Of a stretch of 64,000 bases of DNA, positions 22,035 to 33,051 are shown piece by piece. Under the pieces are notes generated by a model that saw only the letters and a program-made list of their open reading frames with translations, was not told where the DNA came from and ran no database searches. A program made the translations under genes and the position numbers. Source of the DNA: Rotaria socialis (Eukaryota; Rotifera; Eurotatoria; Philodinida; Philodinidae); the NCBI GenBank assembly GCA_905331475.1, contig CAJNYU010000003.1:186001-250000 (forward strand), read 5' to 3'. Positions within the stretch are counted from its first letter, which is position 1, and each line of letters begins with the position of its first letter.

Positions 22035-23204
22035 CACTATAGTATGAGTAAACTCTCTGAACTGCAAAATTCAATGTATTGTATTGAAACTTGAATAGTT
22101 TAGAGTCGAATCTATTCTTTAATTTGTTGTATTTTTTCACCCTTCGTGTGACAATTTCGCTTTTCGGTCTTCTATTGGTGAACATATATCTATTTCATTG
22201 GAACTGAGAGATCGATAGAAAAAAAGATTAAAAGACCGGAAAATATTTTGCTACAGAATAGTATTTTCAAATTTTTTTGCATGGGATTACATCATGAGAC
22301 GCAATCAAGTTATACTTACATAATATGTTGTCAAATCTAAAAGAGTTGTCGATGAGACTATGCCTACTTTATCACATGCACTCAGTCCGCGTTGCAGGAA
22401 GCAAAATATTGAGAAAACCAGCATCAGGAGTAAATTCTTTGGCTACAACTACTCTTGGCCGAAATTTTTTAGACGATGAGTTTTGTTGTAAGCACCTTTT
22501 CTCTAACAGAAAAATACCAGGATTTTAAGTTGAAAAGCTGTTTACTGATTGTGAATCACTAACCCGTATTACGTTTGACTGAATGTTGTAAATCACGTCT
22601 GCATATGTAAATGAGTGACTACACACGTGCCAGAAAGCTTCCAACTATGCACACAAATATATTGATTTAATTTAATGTGAGCGTACCTATTCAATCTAAA
22701 CCATGATATAAAGCATATTGTCTTCGTTCTCATATGTTTGTTCACATAACTTTTACTATTGTTTGTCACACTTCACTTACCTAATCATCATAGCCTGTGC
22801 ATTCAAGTGAATAGTTTTATCATTCCAATAGTCATGCATAAAATACAATTTATTCAAAAGTCTAGTCATTGTTTTTACTTTTATATGTCTATAGATTTTC
22901 AAAGAGTTCATAGAGCTGTGCAAAATTGTATTATATATGTATATAAATCTAAATTTTCTTAGTTATTATTTTTTATCAAGTTACTCAAGTTCAAACTAGT
23001 CGAGCTTACATAAATATAAACATCGTACAAAAAAGAAAATAAAACGCACTAGAGAACATAAATAAATATAAAAGTAAAAAGAATATTAACAAAATTTATC
23101 AAAAGAGTTGAGAAATATAATTTATTGATCTTGTTTAATCGTTTTGACTATTTTTTGAATATATTTTCAAAACCAGTTTTGAAAAATTATATATTTACTG
23201 TTTC
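22035..23204. other. Gene-free stretch between hAT MITE and hAT relic
   Basis: No intact gene or repeat was recognised. Small plus-strand frames at 22325-22528 and 22759-22962 have no recognisable motif. The sequence is AT-rich with many stops. Confidence 0.35.
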
Positions 23205-24642
23205 AGGAGATAATTGTGGGCGGCATTTTTTGCTATAATATTTGCTGTCAAAGAAGACTCACGTTCAATAGTAGCACTAGTCGCTGGCACTGAAAAAACA
23301 CGCTTGGCAATCTTTGCTAAACGTGGATATAATGTATGGTTACGTTTTCAGAAATGTAATAAATTATATTCTTGATCACACAAAGAAGTATTTGAGTAGC
23401 ATGGTTCATTTTATTTATCGACTCCAAATTTTAAATAGTTATCGATTTTCGTTTGATGAATTGCTGTAGTTGTTGTTGGTAAATCATCCTGTTCATCTTT
23501 TTATTCTTCTTCTTCATAATATTGTTGTATTATTCGAAGAGCTTGATTCACTTCACCAGGTCGTCTTTCTGTCGATTTAATATTGTTATTATCTTTTGAT
23601 TGTGTATCATTATCAGATATAGTAGCAAATATAATCATCTCTTGTTTTATGTATTCTAAACATGAATTTCTTTCATCACTTGTATACTGTTGCATCTTTC
23701 TAGTTCTTGGATTGAAAAAGAAAGTCATAAAATGAATGGGATGATAACCAAACATAACTTCCATCAATATTTTCGCACGTGGTCGAAAAAACAGTATATC
23801 TATAGTGAAAAATGAATTACCTATCATAGTTCAGCGAAAATCAGAAATATTAATAATTCTTACCTCTTTTATTTGACGTTCATTCTAAACTTGCTGTTAC
23901 ACTTTCAATACCAGGTATAACTATATCAATCGATCCCGCATTTGTTGTTTGTAGTCGTGTTGAGATGTGTTTCCATGGTTGCCATGATTTCAAAAATTCC
24001 ATGATTTTTCTGATAAAAAAATGTTCATTTTTTCCTGGCGACTTTTATCCAATTGATGTTCGTCAAATATTTCATTTAATGGAAGATACGATATAAATAA
24101 AGCTTCAAGACAGTTGGACATCGATAGCCATCAAACCATGTTGCTTTGCACTAGTCGTGAAGACTTCCTATCTTCGAGGGCTTGATTAAGATTTATCTAA
24201 AGCACAGAAAAAGACAATCGTTTTATCTTGAAACTTGATGGTCTAAGAACTACTATGGAATATATTCTAGTTTTTCATATTTTACTAATTTTTTCCCAGA
24301 AGCAATTAAAGTAATTATGCGTTTTGGTTTAGGTGGAACATCTGACTTCAATATGGCCAAATGATTCACTTTATCTGACACTGTGTTTGACATGGTATTA
24401 ATCATTTTTTGTTAATGATGTTCTCGTCTTTGATTAGTTGGTGGATTTTGCTGTAAATCCATAGCATTATCATCGCCTGATTGTTCAGAATCCCTCATTT
24501 TTTCTTCGTCATCTTCGTTGTCTTCTCGAACTTTATCAATTAGTTGTTGATTTTTCTTCTTTTTTTTCACTTTGAAAGAAAAGTCTTTCAAGGACATTGT
24601 TGATTTTGTGCCAAAAAAATACTGTGCCGACATTGATGGCAC
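23205..24642 (-). pseudogene. Decayed hAT-superfamily transposase
   Basis: Consecutive minus-strand blocks match the order of a hAT transposase but are separated by stops and frameshifts. They are a Lys-rich N-terminal part (24412-24642), a WFDGYRCPTV segment then LPLNEIFDEHQLDK (about 24020-24140), a block LKSWQPWKHIST..IVIPGIES (about 23885-24000) ending in TGA where Trp would fit, a block GYHPIHFMTFFFNPRTRKM (about 23690-23780), and finally the hAT C-terminal dimerisation signature, YPRLAKIAKRVFSVPATSATIERESS (about 23245-23325). The last block carries the VPATSA..ER core of that domain. At least one GT..AG intron (about 23803-23863) is still readable. The element is clearly dead. No flanking inverted repeats were identified for it. 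Confidence 0.75.
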
Positions 24643-24773
24643 GCTTCAATGATTTCCACTTCTTCTCTTTCTGTTCTCTTTCCATTGTTCTAATATATCT
24701 CTTTTCTCTCTCTCTCGTATCTCTTCCCTTTAAATACGTGTGTTATGCGTGAAGTTGTTACACTCTGGATATA

Positions 24774-26333
24774 CCCAGGTTAAATACGTACGGCAGGAAG
24801 TTGTCTGATCCCAGCGATTTTCGATCGAGTTCCGGAGGCGATTAGCGGATACGGTTTCCGATCTAGATACATAGCCAGGATCTGACAGTTTTCAATCTGG
24901 GTGTGGAATTCGGATCGCGCCGTTCGATCAACCGGATCCAGCGATTAGGAACCATTCGATGCTTGTGCTTTCTAATTGAAACAAAATTGTGAATTTCAAG
25001 GATAAATACATATTTCTTATTGGAAGTAATTACGAATCTGCAGAATTACTGCTTAGAGTTGGATTAAAACTTACTTTCCAAAAAGCATTACAGAAAGTCG
25101 GTTGGTTATCATTTGCCACAAATTGAAATCCCCAGATACATCTTTGCATCATATTCCCACTTGTGAAGAATAAAACAAATATGACCTATTCTGATGACCA
25201 ATTAGGGATTTTGACTTGAGAATTTTTCAATTTAGCGATTTCTTTATGCACAATATGCTGTTCAAGTCACAACCGAACAGGGTCTCAGCTAGGGATACAT
25301 CTGTACCAGTATACTGGGTATTGGTAACACTGGTGACCAGAATCAGCTCTCCGATTTTCTGATAAGCAGCACTAATTCTCGAAATGATTCTAATAAATAT
25401 TGAATATGTACAATTCTGGTAACTAGAACGTACTTACCCATACTATGTTTAGCGCTAAAGTACTTAGTTTCAATGGTAAAATATTTTCGGTTGTAGATGG
25501 TGCTTAATTATGATTTATAAGCCATGTCGTATATTGAAAAAAAATCCCTAAATTTAAAAAGTCCCTAAATCAAACTTGCTATTTGTTCACCGGAATCGGT
25601 CATATTTATTTTATTCTCCACAAGACAAGTCTGGATATGATGTAGTGATGTATCTAGGGATTTCAATTTGTGGCAAATGATAGTGATTCGTAATCGAATT
25701 TAAATGGGGTTTATGTCAAAAGCAATTGGTATTACACTATGTATATGATATTAATCGAAATTGGTTAGATTAACAATATATCGTGAAGATTTGATGCGAC
25801 AGAATCGGCAATACGATTCAGTTAAATTCATTAATCTGTTGATTTCAATTTAAAAATGATGTTTACTAGACTATCTGTAATGCTTTTTGGAAAGTTAGTT
25901 GCAATGCAACTCTAAGTAGTAATTCTTCAGATTCGTACTTCCAATAAAAAAGATGTACTTATCCTTGAAATTCATAATTTTGTTTTAATTAGAAAGAGCA
26001 AGCATCGAATAGTTCCTAACCGCTGGATCCGGTTGATCAAACGGCGCGATCCGGATTCCATGCCCTGATTGAAAACGGTCAGGCCCTGGCTACTGATCTA
26101 GATCGGAAACGATTCCTATTTCTTTATTTTCAGTCGTCAAAAGGGCACCATCGGAAATGTAATCTGGAATCCTGCTGTAAACTGAAACCGTATCCGTTTA
26201 TCGCTTCCGGAACCAGGAATTAGCTGGAAACACCCTGGAAACAGAGACTGGAAACCTTTTAGGGATACAGTTTTCGGAATTTGATGGAAAATCACCAGAT
26301 CAGACTGTTTCCCGCCTTAAGTATTTGACCTGG
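24774..26333. mobile_element. Large foldback element, about 1.56 kb, CCAGG-ended
   Basis: The left end, CCCAGGTTAAATACGTACGGCAGG, is matched inverted by the right end, ..CCCGCCTTAAGTATTTGACCTGG. Inside, the left block with GAATCTGCAGAATTACTGC..CTTTCCAAAAAGCATTACAG (about 24960-25095) and the next block with CATTTGCCACAAATTGAAATCCC (about 25110-25240) recur inverted at about 25860-26060 and 25545-25690. The right half has about 180 extra bases (25690-25865) between these blocks. There is no coding capacity. The ends resemble those of the two CCCAGG MITEs, so it may be a larger member of the same group. Confidence 0.7.
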
Positions 26334-26954
26334 AATGAAAAGCTTATTCACCACCTTCAAGATTTCTCTATTTCATATGAAAAGAATTTCTTTAGAGAAT
26401 CTGAAGTTTTTTTATTACTTTTTATCATTGTTTGTCGTCTATGACATCCATACATGTTTCCCTATTGATATACTAGATGCTTATCAACAGAATACTTCTT
26501 TGAAAAGAATTTGAAGAAAACAGCAAACAAGAACAGAAAGAGGCAAAAATCGATGTTTCCCTGCTGAAAACGAAAGAAACGAAAATTTAAAACATTTTTT
26601 TAAACAGCTTATCTTCGAATTTACTGATGCTTTTAACTTGCAAAAATGCTTTACGGATTAAAAATTGTAAGAATAAAATATAACTGAAGAAACTTCTGAG
26701 CATGATACAAAGATACCTATGGGAGGTTGAACATAACAGAAATGTTTGATCTTTTACTTTACTAAGTAGTTAAATTCTCATCTGCAAGCAGGTTACTTTA
26801 TCAAACTTATCTTTCTCCTGAGTCATATTTTGGATAACTTTTTCAACTAATTCTCCTACACGAATCACTTATTTGCGTAGCATAAAACGTACCCTTTTTT
26901 TCTTATTTTCGTTTCATTCACCAGTGTCTTTTTATTCTTGTAACTATTCAGGTC
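26334..26954. other. Stretch upstream of the NHL gene
   Basis: AT-rich with no exon or repeat recognised. It presumably holds the promoter and leader of the B-box/NHL gene that starts at 26955. Confidence 0.35.
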
Positions 26955-29229
26955 ATGGCAACGTCAATCAATCAGTGTTGTTGCACCAAAGATTGTAAAA
27001 GAAGAGCGACAATGGCGTGCTTGGGATGTCCAGATTTTTTCTATTGTAGCTCACATCACAAGGAACATCGTGGTACGCTGAATATAACTTTGGAGAAACT
27101 GACTGATAAATGTAATAAATTTCTCGAAGAAATCGAAATAGAAACAAAGGATCCACAAAAGCACGCATTAATGAAAACTATTGACGAATGGGAAACGAAA
27201 TCGATTGAAAAGATTAGACAACTGGCACAAGAAACTAGAGAGGGATTGATCCCTTATGTCAAAAATTTTATTCCACGAGTAAAAATGCAATTGTCAACTT
27301 TAAATGATAAAGTTCATCAAAATCCTGATAATGATGAGTTCGTGGACACTGACATAAACAATTGGCCAAAAGAACTACAAAGACTAGAAGCAATATTGAA
27401 CGATCCACCTTATTTTACCGTTCGACAAGGCTCTACAGAATTTATCAGCAAAATCTATTTTGAAGCCGGAGGTAAGGTCACAAATAATAGAAAGAAACTG
27501 GAGTAGAGAAAGAGGCGTGGCCAAGTTTCCAGGAGTCGGGAACTCTTCGGGAATTGGGAACTCAAAAAAAAAGCGACAACGAGCGATGTGAAACCAAGAA
27601 ACTCAGGGACTCCAAGGAACCCACGATACAGTGTAAGTGTATGTATCAAGGAAGGTAGTAGAAGACACCCACACCCACACCCCACACCCCACACCCCATC
27701 AACACTTATTCCAGTCCATTCATTTTTGAGTTCCTAATTCCCAACGAATTCCCGACTCCTGGGAACTTGGACACTGCTGAGCTTCTTAGATAAAAACTAC
27801 ACTTTTATCTACTATCCACAAGGCTCTACAAGATGGTTACATTTATTGAATTCAATTTTGTAGCTTAACTTTGCTCACAAACGTGGACTATTACGTGGAT
27901 AGATCGTAATATTAATTTTTCATTTTTATCGAATCTTCGACAAAAAAACTCTTCTCATTATAGAGTTATCATTCTCAGGAGAATTTCTTTTCAAAAGAAT
28001 CTTTCAGTATAGGAAAAACATTTAAGTTCGGTATAATTTCCTTTTGCTAGAGAAGTCATTTGGGGGTTGAATCTTCTTGAATTTCTAAAAAAATGATCTA
28101 TTCAAAGAATTTTTGCTCGATACTTTCGAAATTATGATGATGATGTCACTCATATACTACTTGATAACCTAAGAGTACTCACGATCTTGAGAGAGACTGG
28201 TTCTTTTCACACTACATTCCATGTCTTCTTTTCCAATTAATACTATCACTTCAGCGAGAGAGAGAGAGGGGGGGAAGAGAAAACTCCTTTGATTTTACAT
28301 TTTCTCTCTTCTAGTTAATATTCCTGCTAATGCCACATGGGCACAGCTAGGTGTGACTATTGCTGGAGGTCACGGGTGTGGTGATGCCACTAATCAACTC
28401 TACCACCTTCGTGGTCTCTTCGTTGATGACGATAAAACAGTGTTTATTGCTGACAACGAGAATCATCGTATCATCAAATGGAAGAGCGATGATACAACGA
28501 GTGGACAAGTTGTTGCTGGTGGCAATGGCCGAGGAAATGGATTGCATCAATTGGATCGACCAACAGATGTATTAATTGACAAAGAGACGGACAGCCTCAT
28601 TATTTGTGATTGAATGAATGGCAGAGTTGTACGATGGTCTTGCCGTAGTGGTACAGAACAAGGTGAAATCCTTATCGACAGCATCCAATGTTATGGATTA
28701 GCAATGGATGCACAGAGATATCTCTATGTCTCTGACGAAGGAAAACATGAAGTAAGACGATATCAACTAGGTGAGAAGAATGGCACCCTCGTAGCTGGTG
28801 GTAATGGCAAGGGTGCTGATCTCAATCAACTCAACGAGCCGAGATATCTCTTTCTTGATCGACAACAGAATGTCTACGTGTCAGACAACAGCAATCATCG
28901 TGTAATGAAATGGACTAAAGGTGCAAAAGAAGGTATTGTGATTGCTGGAGGTCAAGGTAAAGGGGCTGCTTTGACACAATTGTCTTATCCTCAAGGACTC
29001 TTCGTTGATACTTTGGGTACGCTCTATGTAGCAGACTGGGGGGAATGATCGTGTACTGCGCTGGATTCAAGGAGACCAACAACAAGGCACTGTAATTGTA
29101 GGTGGAAATGGTGAAGGAACAGGAGCAAATCAGTTCAACTGCCTCCGTTGTTTGTCTTTCGATCGACATGGTAATCTCTATGTCATCGATAAGAATAATG
29201 CTCGTGCTCAACGGTTTTCTATCGAATAA
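26955..29229 (+). pseudogene. B-box/NHL-repeat protein gene, broken by a nonsense codon and a frameshift
   Basis: Exon 1 (26955-27471) encodes a Cys/His-rich zinc-binding start (CCCTKDC, ACLGC, FYCSSHHKEHR, a B-box-like pattern) and a helical Lys/Glu-rich stretch. After an 843-nt intron, exon 2 (28315-29229) encodes a run of about six NHL repeats, each with an AGG-G-G..QL..P..LFVD..VYVSD..NHRV..W pattern, which would form a beta-propeller. Two lesions break it: TGA at 28611-28613 where the repeat pattern expects an Arg or similar residue (CD-stop-MNGRV), and a run of six G at 29038-29043 where five would keep the frame (ADWG-NDRV). Correct reading then continues to the stop at 29227-29229. 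Such TRIM-like NHL genes are large families in bdelloids. The G-run could be a sequencing error; the TGA is less likely to be. A weak alternative is an intact allele elsewhere. Confidence 0.85.
27517..27774. mobile_element. Foldback element with telomere-like core, inside the NHL intron
   Basis: The left arm GTGGCCAAGTTTCCAGGAGTCGGG.. is matched inverted by ..CCCGACTCCTGGGAACTTGGAC, with arms of about 45 bp at high identity and GGGAATTGGGAACTC mirrored by GAGTTCCTAATTCCC. In the middle, about 27664-27700, lies a run of CCCACA and CCCCACA units, the complement of TGTGGG. It has no coding capacity. Confidence 0.65.
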
Positions 29230-30985
29230 GATTTGTGAATTATTTTTTCTTTGTTCGCTTCTTTCTCTATACCTTGAAATAAATGAATAAGAAAAATAAA
29301 ACGGTGAAGATGAAAGAGAGTGAAGGAAAATACTTAGTGGTGTGGGTGTGGGTGAGCAGATGCGAATGTGCGTGTGGGTATGAGTGTGGATGTGGTTGAG
29401 ACATGGGTGTGAGTGTGCCGTTTCGGCTTCCGGTGTGAGTATTGATGGGTGGGTATGTAGCTTTGAGTCGGATGTGGGTTTGATGAAATCCAAAAGAATA
29501 GTTCATCACATAAACACTCCCGCATACACGCGACATGAACACCCCACATCCAGAATTAACAACTCATAGTTATGTCAAATATATATTCAATAGATGTCAA
29601 AGTTTGTTTTTTATAATCACACTTGATCCTAAGATTAATTGGCCCTACCGTTAGATTTCACTTGCAAATAGTTTTCGTATAATTCTCCGATTCAAAATTG
29701 TAATATCTAAAGCTATGTAACGATAAATTTTAGAGCAGAAATTGATTCAACTGTATTATTTTATGATTTCGTACAAAAACATTCACCAATCTTGCAGCTG
29801 ATATAGCACTATTATTCATTTTAATGAAAAGATTTTTTCTGAAATGTTTTTTTTATAGAAAACAATACATATCAACGAGAAAATATCATTTATGAAATAA
29901 TTAATTTATATTGACTATGGGGCAAAGTTAACAACAAGACTTTTCTTTCCGTTACGAAGCGAAAATCAGAAATTAAAACTGATTATTGATATCTGACCCT
30001 TAATGGCACGTGTACGTGAATACTGAAAAGAATCTAATTTTTCAAAGTTTAAAGTAATTTTAAGGATTACTCGTATTCCTTCTCCTTCGATTGAGAAAAC
30101 AAGAATCGCATCTCAACTAGATATTTCATATTTAGTTTCATGGATCTAGTTGCAGTAGAATTAAGCTAAACACTCCATTTAATGAATAAATCCAGATACG
30201 GATGCAACCCATAACGAACATATAACAAAAGCTCAAGATCCAGGTTATACAACTTCGTTTATGCGAAGGTTCTGTTCTATTCAAGTCAAATCTTTGTGTT
30301 GAACTTGAAAATCAACTAATCAAAGTATATTTTTTCAAAGACAATACAACTGTCCAATTTCGTGACGGAAGCACAAACTCAGCTGGTAAGATTTTTAAAA
30401 CTTGTAATAGGATCTCTACTAGTATGATAGCTTAGTAAACTATCACAACATGGAAAATAAGAAGAAAACCGAATAATTGAAATTTTAATTCATTCAAAAT
30501 TGACATTGTGCTCATCATCGCGCTACATCAAATTTTACTTTATCTCAACAAAATTTGCATGCGTACGCGACGAACTATATGAATGCTTTGTTATCAAATG
30601 TAACATCTTTTGTTGCTGAACTAACGTCAGTAGGAGCACCATCACAAAACACCAAAAAATAACATAATCTAAAACGCTGACGGGAAAATGTTCCAAATGT
30701 GTAACTACCTGTCATAGTCTTGTAAGAATGACGCATAATTTTTTGTTCTACAAGTAGCGAACCGAACGCAAGGGTATATAAGTAGAAAGAGAACACAAAA
30801 CAACAAAATAATAATATTTATTTGTTGGTAAAAGTACAAACATTTTCTATCGACATCGAATTTTTATTTTCTTAATATGAAAATAGTTGGCGTAAATTTC
30901 TTTCTTTTATTAGCGAGAATAAATAGTTGTTTATTTATTTTTTGATGAAAGAAAAGTTTTATTATTTTAAAATATCTAATTGTAG
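29230..30985. other. Intergenic region with GTGTGGG-rich patch
   Basis: A degenerate GTG/GGG-rich patch lies at about 29335-29475 and includes two adjacent TGTGGG units (29340-29352). The remainder is AT-rich with no gene recognised; the short minus-strand frame at 30575-30796 has no motif. The end next to 30986 should contain the aldo-keto reductase promoter. Confidence 0.4.
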
Positions 30986-31989
30986 ATGTCTCAAACAGTA
31001 ACACTTGTTTCTTCGAAAACAATTATTCCACGTATTGGTTATGGTACTGGAACAAAATGGTTTTCTCGTGATAATTCGAAACCTATCGACACAAATTTTT
31101 TACAATCAATTCGCGAAGCTCTTTCTGTTGGCTATCGTCATATAGATGCGGCTGAAATGTATGGAACAGACACATCTATCGGTGAAGCGTTACGCACACA
31201 AGTAATACCACGAAATGAATTATTTATAACATCAAAAGTCTATAAGAATATTGAGAATATTGAACAAGCTTGTTTCGATGTTTTATCTCGTTTGGGCCTA
31301 GATTATCTTGATCTTTGGCTTATACATGGTCCATTTTTTGATCGAAACAAAACTTCACTTGGACATGCATGGAAAGAAATGGAAAAATTAGTTGAAAATG
31401 GAAAAGTTAAAGCTATAGGTGTTAGTAATTTTCAAAAACAACATCTAGAAGAATTGCTTGCTTTAAAACCTAAAATAAAACCAGCTGTTAATCAATGTGA
31501 GTCGCAATACATTAGATATACTTCTTTTTTATGACGAAACTATGAAAATATATTTAGTTGAACTTCATCCGTATGTGTACGAGGCATCACGAGAATTAAT
31601 TGACTATTGTAAATCAAATGAAATAGCTGTTGCATCCTATTCACCACTTGGACCTATTTGTTATAAACCAGGAGGACCTGTAGATGAAGTAGTTGAAAAA
31701 TTAGCAACAAAATATAATCGATCACCTTCTCAAATTTTACTTAAATGGAATCTTATAAAAGGTCTGTTTAATTTAGTTTCTTACAAAAATTATTAGTGTT
31801 TACTATTTAGGTGATATTATTATAACAACATCAAGTAAACGTGAACGTCTTGAAGATTTTCTTAAAGTACTTGATGAAAACTTTCAATTAAATGATGAAG
31901 ATGTAAAAGCAATTGATGATGCAGGCGCTAAATTGCATTTTAGAAAATATTGGACTGAACACATCGATGGAAAGAAACAAGATTCATAA
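30986..31989 (+). CDS. Aldo-keto reductase
   Basis: Three exons, 30986-31496, 31558-31761 and 31811-31989, with introns of 61 and 49 nt, giving 297 residues, the usual size of small AKRs. The catalytic tetrad is complete: Asp54 and Tyr59 in HIDAAEMYG, Lys84 in ITSKV, His114 in LIHGP. The signatures AIGVSNF, NQ-ELHP (formed across the first splice) and the C-terminal NADPH-binding ITTSSKRERLEDF region are present. The enzyme would reduce aldehydes or ketones with NADPH in the cytosol; the substrate cannot be predicted. It lies about 3.7 kb upstream of a GCLM gene, itself an AKR-fold protein, but the two are separate genes with an unrelated gene between them. Confidence 0.93.
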
Positions 31990-33051
31990 GCGTTATTAGT
32001 TCTTTTGTTACGGTGCAAAATAATTTTTTTTATAAATCTGAATAGCACTGAGGTCGGAGAAGCAAAAAGTGCATACGAGAAAGATTAATAAATAGAATGT
32101 GAATTTGAGAATCGGTAAAGGTCTTTTTAAATTGGTAACAGATAAGACTTCGAACTATACTTTTGGTATCAAGTGAAACAGACGGATAAAGAAAAACAAT
32201 TTATTTTATCAATATGCTTCGAACTGGTTCAATATCACCTATATTTGCCCTTAGGTAGATCTAGCATAAACCGATATTTTAACTAAGATCGATCATGGAA
32301 ATTTTTCATTGAAGAGAAGTAAACAATAGTCTCGATCCAATCAGGACTACTTAGTCTGAGTCTTGATGTACACGTAAAATTGAATTATGCACAATTTATT
32401 GAATAGAAAAAAAACAATCTATATGGTTTTCTTTTGAGATTATTCCCTACTGTATAATACAAGGGCATAATGCACGGCAAAATCCACATTTGGTTCGCAG
32501 TGAAACTGAAAAGTATTCTTTATTAAATGTATATTTTCCACAATAAAACTATATTACCGAACACTTTTCTATGCTGAAATCCGCTTATGAGCCGCTGCCT
32601 TCAATCATGACTGATGCCCCTGGCATTATGATTGGTAAAACATACGGGAATATCATAATATGACGACTATCGAGATAATAATCGATTCGAGTACTCAAGC
32701 TACATTCTTCGCTATGAAAATAAATTGCAATTTTAAAACCCAATCAAAATAATTGATCTTTTCTCTAAATTACATTGAATATAATTATTTAACTGATGTA
32801 TAATTTATTGCTTAGAAAAATTAACACACAAAAGAATGATAGCGCTCTCTATAAAAAAAAAGAAACATATTCTGCTAATTGGTTGTCCTTTATCCAACTA
32901 TCGAAAAACGCAGCATAGCAAAAAACGATGGAGAAAAAAACACTGGATTTCTAATAGTTACAAGAAATCTTATTTCGTTTTTATCAGAAGATCCTCTTCA
33001 AACAAAGATCTTCGAATATTTATAATCTAATGAAATTTCTTTTTTAATTCC
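31990..33051. other. Intergenic region between AKR and ER mannosidase genes
   Basis: No gene is recognised. It should contain the AKR 3' UTR and the mannosidase promoter. The short plus-strand frame at 32836-33030 is Lys-rich, low-complexity and unsupported. Confidence 0.4.

Noticed and set aside
28915..29549. Minus-strand frames rich in His and Thr over the NHL 3' end and GTG patch
   Set aside because: Antisense to the NHL exon and to the TGTGGG-like repeat; composition follows the repeat.
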